NCBI GenBank assembly: GCA_026393115.1
Contig: JAPLAU010000009.1
Coordinates: forward strand, 1-64,000
Direction: 5' to 3'
Origin: Actinomycetota bacterium
GTDB lineage: Bacteria; Actinomycetota; Actinomycetes; S36-B12; CAIYMF01
DNA: 64,000 nucleotides
Shown here: positions 58,057-64,000 of the stretch, piece after piece
How the letters are laid out: each line of letters starts with the position of its first letter
How positions within the stretch are numbered: position 1 is the stretch's first letter
The notes under the pieces: generated by a model
The model's input: only the letters and a program-made list of their open reading frames with translations
What the model was told of the DNA's origin: nothing
Database searches by the model: none
Made by a program: the position numbers and the translations under genes

Positions 58057-59864
58057 GCGGGCGCTTGCGGGTTGCGCTCGTTGGCGCGCTCATCACTGGA
58101 TTGCTGCTTGCGATTGCCGTTGCCCTCATGGCGAGCACCGGTAACAAGGCGCTCGCGGCCACGGCCGTGGTGCTGGCCATCAATGTGGCCTTAGTGGTGT
58201 CACTTCAGACCTTCATTGGCAACACGGGCATCCTGTCGTTCGGCCACGTAGCTTTCATGGGAATCGGTGCGTTCACGGCTGCACTGCTGACCATTCCGCC
58301 GGCCGCGAAGAAGACTCAACTGCCGAACCTTCCCTCGTTCATTCGCGATGTCCAAGTGCCTCCACTTCCGGCCGTACTCATCGCGTCGTTGGTGTGCTTG
58401 TTTGTCGCAGCGCTCTTCGGACTCGTATTGGTGCGCATGACGACATCGGCCATGGTGATGGCCACCTTCGCATTGCTCATCACCACGTACACGGTGCTGC
58501 TCAACTGGGCTGACTGGACTCGCGGTAGCGAGGGTGTCTACGCGGTTCCTCGCGTGATGACGCCCTGGTTGGCGCTTGCGGTTGCAGTCGTGTTCATTGT
58601 GATCGCTCGTTTGTTGGCGGCGACATGGATGGGCTTGCAAGCACGCGCGATTCGTGAAGATGAACTGGCGGCGGGTGCCACCGGCATTCGCGTGCGTGCG
58701 AGTCGTTACGCGTTCTGGATTATCTCCGCATCGCTGATGGGAGCTGCGGGAGCCATCTACGCCGAGAACGTTCTCGCATTTGATGCCGGGCAGTTCTCTT
58801 TCGCCACGACGTTCGCGTTGCTCGCGATGCTCATCATTGGTGGCCGCGAAAGCGTGCTGGGCTCGGTGGTCGGTGCGGCGCTGATCGTGCTCGTCACCGA
58901 GATGTTTTCGCGGGTCGAACAGGGCTTTAGTATCGGTGGCTTCGAACTTCCACGTATCAGCGGCACTGTGCAGTTCGTGTTGGCGTTACTCATCATTCTC
59001 GCGCTGATCTGGAAGCCCGACGGAATCGTTGGTCGCCGCGAGGTGGAGGACCTCATCCCGGGATTGCGTGGTTGGGCAGAGCGCAGCACCACTCCCACAC
59101 CCGGCGGTGTTCCCGATCGAAGTGGCTTTGGTCTGGATGAAGTGGTGCTGTCGGGCAAGAACCTCAGTAAGTCGTTTAGCGGCGTGAAGGCAGTCCAAGA
59201 GATCGACATCCACGTCGCGCGCGGCGAAATTCTCGGACTCATCGGACCCAACGGTTCGGGCAAGTCAACGCTGCTCAACTTGCTGTCGGGGCTGACCGCC
59301 GCCGACTCGGGGACGGTCGAGTTGTGTGGCGTTGACGTCACTGATCAGTCGGTTCACAGTCGGGCGCTCGGTGGCCTAGGTCGTACCTTCCAGAACATCC
59401 GGCTGTTCAACCACCTCACCGTGCTCGACAACGTGTTGGCGCCACCGCGTTCCGAACCGCATGAGGCAGCGGGACTGCTTGATCAACTCGGCTTGCTCGA
59501 TGTGGCATCGGCCGAAGCCGACACGTTGGCCTACGGCCAACAGCGACGGTTGGAAATCGCGCGGGCGCTGTCGACTCAAGTGTCGGTGATTTTGATGGAC
59601 GAGCCGGCCGCTGGAATGAATGAGGAAGAGTCCGACGTCTTGCTCGATGACATTCGCGCGCTTGCTGCCGAACATCGCTGCGGTGTCATCATCATCGACC
59701 ACGACCTGCGCCTGATTACTCGGTTGTGTGACCGCATTCAGGTTCTTGAAACCGGCCGCACGATCGCTATCGGAACTCCCGACGAAATCGTGCAGAATCG
59801 CGCTGTACGCGAGGCATACTTGGGCGACGCTGTGGGCGCCGAGGATCACGAAGGTGGAATGTGA
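58053..59864 (+). CDS. livMG: Fused LivM permease and LivG ATPase
   Basis: A 603-residue fusion. Residues 1 to ~330 are the LivM permease (VVSLQTFIGNTGILSFGHVA, GLQARAIREDELAAGATGIR). From about 350 on is the LivG ATPase: Walker A GPNGSGKST, signature LAYGQQRRLEIARAL, Walker B SVILMDEPAAGMNEEE, and a LivG-type GLGRTFQNIRLFNHLTVLDN. The fusion is known in some actinobacteria. It completes the importer with LivF and LivH. A GGAG-preceded GS-like gene follows after 9 bp. Confidence 0.9.
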   Translation: MSGRLRVALVGALITGLLLAIAVALMASTGNKALAATAVVLAINVALVVSLQTFIGNTGILSFGHVAFMGIGAFTAALLTIPPAAKKTQLPNLPSFIRDVQVPPLPAVLIASLVCLFVAALFGLVLVRMTTSAMVMATFALLITTYTVLLNWADWTRGSEGVYAVPRVMTPWLALAVAVVFIVIARLLAATWMGLQARAIREDELAAGATGIRVRASRYAFWIISASLMGAAGAIYAENVLAFDAGQFSFATTFALLAMLIIGGRESVLGSVVGAALIVLVTEMFSRVEQGFSIGGFELPRISGTVQFVLALLIILALIWKPDGIVGRREVEDLIPGLRGWAERSTTPTPGGVPDRSGFGLDEVVLSGKNLSKSFSGVKAVQEIDIHVARGEILGLIGPNGSGKSTLLNLLSGLTAADSGTVELCGVDVTDQSVHSRALGGLGRTFQNIRLFNHLTVLDNVLAPPRSEPHEAAGLLDQLGLLDVASAEADTLAYGQQRRLEIARALSTQVSVILMDEPAAGMNEEESDVLLDDIRALAAEHRCGVIIIDHDLRLITRLCDRIQVLETGRTIAIGTPDEIVQNRAVREAYLGDAVGAEDHEGGM

Positions 59865-59873
59865 GGAGTTCTC

Positions 59874-61184
59874 ATGTCTGACGACGGCATCGTGATGCTG
59901 GCGTGGAGTGACTACGTAGGCGTCACCCGCTGCCGTGCGGTACCGAGCTCGCAGCTCGCGTCACGGATGGAAAGCGGCCTGGGCTGGGCGATCGCTGGTC
60001 AGGCGCTCACTCCCTTCGCCGACATCGCACCCAACCCGTGGGGACCGATGACCGAGGTGAGGCAGATTCCTGATCCCAGCACGCACACCCGCGTTGACAT
60101 CTGGCCGAACTCACCCGCCCTCGATTTCGTGTTGTGCGACTCGCGCAACGCCGACGGTTCGGATTGGGATTGCTGCACGCGCACGTTCTTGCGTAAGGCA
60201 CTCGACGATCTGCGCGCCGAGACCGGACTGGAATTACTGTCAGCGTTCGAGCATGAGTTCGTCGTTGTCGGAGATCTACCCGCGGCGCCGCCCTTTTCAT
60301 TGGAAGCTCTTCGAAACGCAGCGCCGCTTGCACACGACATCGCGGTGGCACTCGAAGCTGCAGGCCTCAATCCTGAAACGATCGAACCTGAGTATGGCCT
60401 TCGCCAGTACGAGGTAACCGTGTCGCCGGCTTTAGGAATTGCCGGTGGCGACCAAGCAATCATGACGCGTGAAGTGATTCGCGAGTGCGCACGACAGTTA
60501 GGGTTGCGCGCGAGCTTCTCGCCGAAGCCCTATCACGATGGCGTCGGCAACGGTGCTCACGTGCACTTCTCTTTCGTTGATGAATACGGTGCGAATGCAA
60601 CGTACGACCCCACGCACCCCAGCGGCGCAAGCGCGGTGGCCCGGTCGTTCATCGCGGGAGTAGTGCGGCACATGCCCGCGATGTGTGGGTTGGTGGCGCC
60701 GAGTCCGGTGTCGTACATGCGGCTTGGCCCGCATCACTGGAGTTGCGGCTACGCGGCCTTCGGAATCCAGAACCGCGAGGCGAGTATTCGCATCTGTCCG
60801 TCGACGTCGAAGGATCCGGCGACGGCCGCGCGCGGGTTCAACCTCGAATTACGACCACCCGACCCCACCGCGAGTCCGTACATGGTGCTCGGCGCATTGG
60901 TGCGCGCCGGACTCGAAGGAATTCGCGCCGGCCTTGAGCTGCCGCCGGCCTGTGATGTCGATCCGTCAGACCTCACCGACGAGCAGCGCGCTGAAATGGG
61001 CATCCTTCCGCTTCCGTCGAGTTTGCCCGAGGCACTCGACCTCATGCTGGCCGATGACGTGGTGATGTCGTGGATGTCGCCGGTGATGGCCGAGTCGTAC
61101 GTGGCGGTCAAGCGCATGGAGCAGGAACTCACCGAGGGCGAGACTGACGAGCAGACGGCTGAGCGGTACCGCAACGCGTACTGA
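59874..61184 (+). CDS. Glutamine-synthetase-like ligase (PuuA/FluG C-terminal type)
   Basis: A 436-residue GS-family protein. The C-terminal catalytic domain has FEHEFVVVGDLP, KPYHDGVGNGAHVHFSFVDE (substrate and metal His) and RGFNLELRPPDPTASPYMVL. It starts with a GS beta-grasp N-terminal domain (RCRAVPSSQLASRMESGLGW). Members of this branch ligate glutamate to amines rather than to ammonia (PuuA type), or form the C-terminal half of FluG. Last gene of the Liv operon, so it probably activates the imported amine by gamma-glutamylation. Confidence 0.8.
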   Translation: MSDDGIVMLAWSDYVGVTRCRAVPSSQLASRMESGLGWAIAGQALTPFADIAPNPWGPMTEVRQIPDPSTHTRVDIWPNSPALDFVLCDSRNADGSDWDCCTRTFLRKALDDLRAETGLELLSAFEHEFVVVGDLPAAPPFSLEALRNAAPLAHDIAVALEAAGLNPETIEPEYGLRQYEVTVSPALGIAGGDQAIMTREVIRECARQLGLRASFSPKPYHDGVGNGAHVHFSFVDEYGANATYDPTHPSGASAVARSFIAGVVRHMPAMCGLVAPSPVSYMRLGPHHWSCGYAAFGIQNREASIRICPSTSKDPATAARGFNLELRPPDPTASPYMVLGALVRAGLEGIRAGLELPPACDVDPSDLTDEQRAEMGILPLPSSLPEALDLMLADDVVMSWMSPVMAESYVAVKRMEQELTEGETDEQTAERYRNAY

Positions 61185-61195
61185 GCGCCCCCGAA

Positions 61196-61933
61196 CTAGG
61201 CCGGGTACGACGACATTGCGGTGTAACCCCAGTCAGCGAGTATTGCCTGACCGTTCACCGATCGCGTGACGGGAGAGATCAACAGCGCCAGCGCGCGAGC
61301 GATGTCGAGCGGATCGTTCACCGGGTAGTCAGCGTCAGCAAATCCCTCAGCTTTGTCCATGGCTCTCCGCGATTGCGGGGTATCGACAATGCTCGGGCAC
61401 ACGCAGTTCACCCTGATTCCGTCGACTTGCAAATCAACAGAGAGCGCGCGAGCGAACGTGAGCGCAGCACCCTTCGAGGTGCAGTAGACAACGTCACCGG
61501 GAGCAGCGACCATGGCTGAATCCGATGCCACGATCACGATTGCCGCACTGGCCTGCTGCCGCAAGTGGGGAAGTGCGTGCTTGATCGGAAGCCACTGCCC
61601 CCGCACATTGACCTGCATCATTTCGTCCCACTCAACAGTGGTGACGGATTCGACGCTCCGGCCGAAGAGGGTCGATATTCCGGCGCATGAAACGACGGAG
61701 TCGATACGACCCCATCGCGCAACGACTGCGTCGATCGCTGCGCTCACTGACGATTCGTCGCGTACGTCGCAGGGCACGCCGATCAGACGGTCGGACTCCG
61801 ACACGGTAGTCGTGTGCAGGTCGAATACCGCAACCCGCGCACCTTCCTCAATGAGTAGCGTTGCAGTCGCAGCACCGATGCCTGAAGCGCCGCCGGTGAC
61901 AATGACGACGCGATCGTTGAGTTCGAGGTCCAT
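61196..61933 (-). CDS. Short-chain dehydrogenase/reductase
   Basis: A 245-residue classical SDR: IVTGGASGIGAATATLLIEE for cofactor binding, VSCAGISTLFG for the NAG region (CAG here), IVIVASDSAMVAAP around the catalytic Ser, and YCTSK for Tyr/Lys. It starts directly after the aldo/keto reductase stop, so the two are co-transcribed. Probably a sugar or polyol dehydrogenase of the sugar-uptake operon. Confidence 0.8.
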   Translation of the reverse strand: MDLELNDRVVIVTGGASGIGAATATLLIEEGARVAVFDLHTTTVSESDRLIGVPCDVRDESSVSAAIDAVVARWGRIDSVVSCAGISTLFGRSVESVTTVEWDEMMQVNVRGQWLPIKHALPHLRQQASAAIVIVASDSAMVAAPGDVVYCTSKGAALTFARALSVDLQVDGIRVNCVCPSIVDTPQSRRAMDKAEGFADADYPVNDPLDIARALALLISPVTRSVNGQAILADWGYTAMSSYPA

Positions 61934-63031
61934 TCAGAGCGCCGGGTCTTGATCGGCGTAAGGCCCGCGCACGCCGGTCCACGGAATATAGGGCCCGAGC
62001 AAAGAAAGGTCTGCAGCGCTGAGTCGGTCATTCGCCGTTTCTGCTTGGTGCCAATAGGGGTAAATCAGATTGGGAACGCTGGCCTTATCCAGGCGCGCAA
62101 GGTCATTGGGTGTGAGCACAAGATCGACGGCCGCCAAGTTGTCGCGTAACTGTTCTTCGTGTCGTGCGCCAACGATGACGGTGGCGACGGCGGGACGAGT
62201 GAGTAGCCATGCCAACGCGACTTGAGCTGCCGAAACGGAGTGCGACTGCGCAACCTCGACCAACACCTCGATCATGTCGAACATTCGATCTTCATCGAAG
62301 ATAGGCGGATCACCCCAGTTCGCGGTCAGGCGCGCTCCCTCGGGAAGGTTATGCTGGCGACGGAATTTACCGCTGAGCAGTCCACCCGCGAGCGGGCTCC
62401 ACACCATGAGTCCCACGCCCTGATCGATGGCCGCGGGTGCGATTTCGTACTCGGACTCGCGTGCTTGCAGCGAGTAGTACACCTGATGGCTGGCGACGGT
62501 GAGATTCGGAAACGCCTGGGCGCGGCCCATCACCTTCATGAATTGCCAGCCGGTGAAGTTCGACAATCCGATGTAGCGCACCTTGCCTTGAGTGACGAGG
62601 TGGTCGAAGGCGGCGAGCGTCTCGTCGATCGGTGTCTGGCCGTCCCACTCGTGTGCTTGATAAAGGTCGATGTGGTCGGTGCGTAGCCGGCGCAAGCTCG
62701 CTTCGCAGGCGCGAATCAGGTGGTGTCGAGACAGGCCCCCGTCGTTGGGTCCTTCGCCCATCGGAAAGCGTGCCTTGGTTGCGATGAGTACTTCGTTGCG
62801 CCGCGGCTCGATGGCCTCGCCCAGGATTTCCTCGGACCAACCATCGGAATAGATGTCCGCTGTATCGATGAGGTTGACGCCGGCCTCGATGCATATGTCG
62901 AGCTGACGACGTGCATCGTCGACCCCAGTGCGGCCGATATCGGCTGCCCACCCCGTGCCACCGAAGGTCATGGTTCCAAATGACAGAACCGAGACGGTGA
63001 GGCCGGAGTTACCGAGCGGGACGTATCTCAT
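61934..63031 (-). CDS. Aldo/keto reductase
   Basis: A 365-residue (beta/alpha)8 NADP(H)-dependent reductase. The tetrad is visible as Asp/Tyr in NLIDTADIYSDGWSEEILGE, Lys in EVLIATKARFPMG and His in IDLYQAHEWDGQTPID. The C terminus carries the cofactor-binding RPAVATVIVGARHEEQLRDN segment. ATG 63031 is chosen behind GAGAGGAGAAGC. It lies between the SDR and the sugar-binding protein; the operon suggests oxidation or reduction of an imported sugar or inositol. Confidence 0.85.
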   Translation of the reverse strand: MRYVPLGNSGLTVSVLSFGTMTFGGTGWAADIGRTGVDDARRQLDICIEAGVNLIDTADIYSDGWSEEILGEAIEPRRNEVLIATKARFPMGEGPNDGGLSRHHLIRACEASLRRLRTDHIDLYQAHEWDGQTPIDETLAAFDHLVTQGKVRYIGLSNFTGWQFMKVMGRAQAFPNLTVASHQVYYSLQARESEYEIAPAAIDQGVGLMVWSPLAGGLLSGKFRRQHNLPEGARLTANWGDPPIFDEDRMFDMIEVLVEVAQSHSVSAAQVALAWLLTRPAVATVIVGARHEEQLRDNLAAVDLVLTPNDLARLDKASVPNLIYPYWHQAETANDRLSAADLSLLGPYIPWTGVRGPYADQDPAL

Positions 63032-63091
63032 CTGCTTCTCCTCTCGAACGGTGGTGGCGGACGCGATGTGCGCCGCCACCACCCTTCGCGA

Positions 63092-64000
63092 TTACTGCGC
63101 TTGGTAGAGGTACTGCTTGACCTCAGGAGAATCAACATTCTCCTTGGTCGCGATGACGTACGACTCGAGAATCTCCGGCGGAATCGCAAGCTTGTCGCCA
63201 TTGAGGTAGGCGACGGCGTTCCTAACGGCGAGTTGACCGAAGTCGTAGGCCTTTTGCACGATGAGCGTTTGGATGTGGCCGAGCTTGAGTGCTGTGACCT
63301 CTTCAGGTTCAGCATCGAATGCCACAACCTTCACTTCGCGGCCAGACGTCTGCACCGCGTTGGCTGCGCCAGCACCGTTCGCGGTGTCAGTCGCGAAGAA
63401 ACCATTGAGGTCGGGATTCTTCGCAAGCAACGCCGATGCCGTGGCTGCTGCACCGTTGACGTCGTCCTTGTCGCGGCCCACGCCCAGGTACTTGATACCG
63501 GGGTAGGTAGCAATCTGCTGCTCGAATCCCTGCTGACGCAAGTCGGTGGTGGTCACGCCGGGCTGCTCATTGAGAACGGCAACTTCGCCCTTCTCGCCGA
63601 GAAGTTTGGCCAGCGCATCTGCCGCCTGCTTACCTCCGAGCAAGTTGTCAGACGTGATGTTACCCAAGCGTGCCGACGTGTCATTGACGTCGCTGTCGAG
63701 AGTCATCACCGGAATGCCTGCCTCGCCTAGCGCCTTCAGCGGTGCAATCAGCGCTTGACCGTCAGTGGGAGAGATGAACACGAAATCAGGCTGGGCTGCT
63801 GCCACGGCTGACACGATCGGAATCTGCAGTGTTGAGTCGTACTGCTGCGGACCCTGCCAGTCGACCGTCACGCCGAGCTCCTGTGCTGCGGCCTGTGCAC
63901 CCGCATTCATACTCACGAAGAACGGATCGTGGTTATCTCCGGTGATCAGCGTCATGTGATAGTCCTTGCTGGTGGGCGAGGCTGATTCACTGGCGCTTGT
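63092..64000 (-). CDS. Sugar ABC transporter substrate-binding protein (RbsB type), 5' end outside the window
   Basis: The visible part has 302 codons and no start: the frame runs off the window edge through a Ser/Thr-rich linker (TSASESASPTSKDYH). The peripla_BP_4 core has MTLITGDNHDPFFVSMNAGA, ISPTDGQALIAPLKALGEAG and VLNEQPGVTTTDLRQQGFEQ. A linker this shape suggests a lipoprotein with its signal peptide beyond 64000. It binds a pentose-, inositol- or hexose-type sugar. First gene of an operon with the reductase and SDR downstream. Confidence 0.85.
   Translation of the reverse strand, partial: TSASESASPTSKDYHMTLITGDNHDPFFVSMNAGAQAAAQELGVTVDWQGPQQYDSTLQIPIVSAVAAAQPDFVFISPTDGQALIAPLKALGEAGIPVMTLDSDVNDTSARLGNITSDNLLGGKQAADALAKLLGEKGEVAVLNEQPGVTTTDLRQQGFEQQIATYPGIKYLGVGRDKDDVNGAAATASALLAKNPDLNGFFATDTANGAGAANAVQTSGREVKVVAFDAEPEEVTALKLGHIQTLIVQKAYDFGQLAVRNAVAYLNGDKLAIPPEILESYVIATKENVDSPEVKQYLYQAQ

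Overview
This is a high-GC chromosomal window whose gene content points to an Actinomycetota (actinobacterial) host. The signs are an F420-type PPOX oxidoreductase, a fused LivM-LivG transporter gene, a SoxR regulator of actinobacterial type, GTG starts with 4-bp ATGA/GTGA overlaps, and a mycobacterial-type microcompartment locus. I saw no rRNA, tRNA, CRISPR array, transposase or phage gene.

Layout. 1-4.6 kb: two tandem small CxxC/HxC proteins, a DenD-like sugar-acid dehydrogenase, a methyltransferase and a DhaK/DhaL kinase pair. 4.6-17.6 kb: a bacterial microcompartment (BMC) island bracketed by a 138-bp direct repeat. Its leftward operon has the composition and order of the mycobacterial RMM/aminoacetone-utilisation type: phospholyase, aldehyde dehydrogenase, BMC-T, unknown cargo-like protein, BMC-P, BMC-H, BMC-T, amino-alcohol kinase, short-chain dehydrogenase, GntR regulator. 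A divergent operon encodes a B12-dependent diol dehydratase (large and medium subunits fused), its small subunit and a reactivase. 17.5-20.4 kb: a 967-residue kinase / degenerate M23 / class III aminotransferase fusion, whose duplicated 3' end forms the island's flanking repeat. 20.6-26.1 kb: an aromatic-ring catabolic cluster (TetR, two flavin hydroxylases, C-C hydrolase, extradiol dioxygenase). 26.2-35.4 kb: leftward genes for a uridine-phosphorylase-like enzyme, AbgT transporter, M20 peptidase, PHP hydrolase and a peptide ABC importer without ATPases. 35.6-39.8 kb: two convergent membrane proteins with C-terminal cyclic-nucleotide-binding domains; one has a degenerate ABC ATPase domain, the other is interrupted by an in-frame TAG. 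39.9-43.1 kb: small redox genes around a SoxR regulator with a clear SoxR box, and a type II NADH dehydrogenase. 43.3-47.1 kb: a large secreted repeat protein. 47.3-50.6 kb: SDR, lipoprotein, a toxin-antitoxin pair with a frameshifted toxin, a small membrane protein and a homocysteine methyltransferase. 50.6-61.2 kb: a divergent nitrogen-compound cluster (RpiR regulator, FluG-like amidohydrolase, M20 amidohydrolase, class III aminotransferase; Liv ABC transporter and glutamine-synthetase-like ligase). 61.2-64 kb: SDR, aldo/keto reductase and a sugar-binding protein cut by the window edge.

Most notable signals. (1) A dispersed ~70-bp imperfect palindrome occurs six times (728, 2774, 4570, 20447, 26113, 43174). 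It lies in convergent, divergent and co-directional gaps and sits at the borders of functional modules. (2) The 138-bp direct repeat marks how the BMC island joined the 3' end of the fusion gene. (3) The island pairs an amino-alcohol BMC with a B12 diol dehydratase, and the adjacent fusion gene joins in one chain the two enzyme types (kinase and phospholyase) that the BMC operon keeps separate. This suggests several routes feeding one aldehyde-processing compartment.

All assignments come from reading the sequence and knowledge of protein families; no database search was run.
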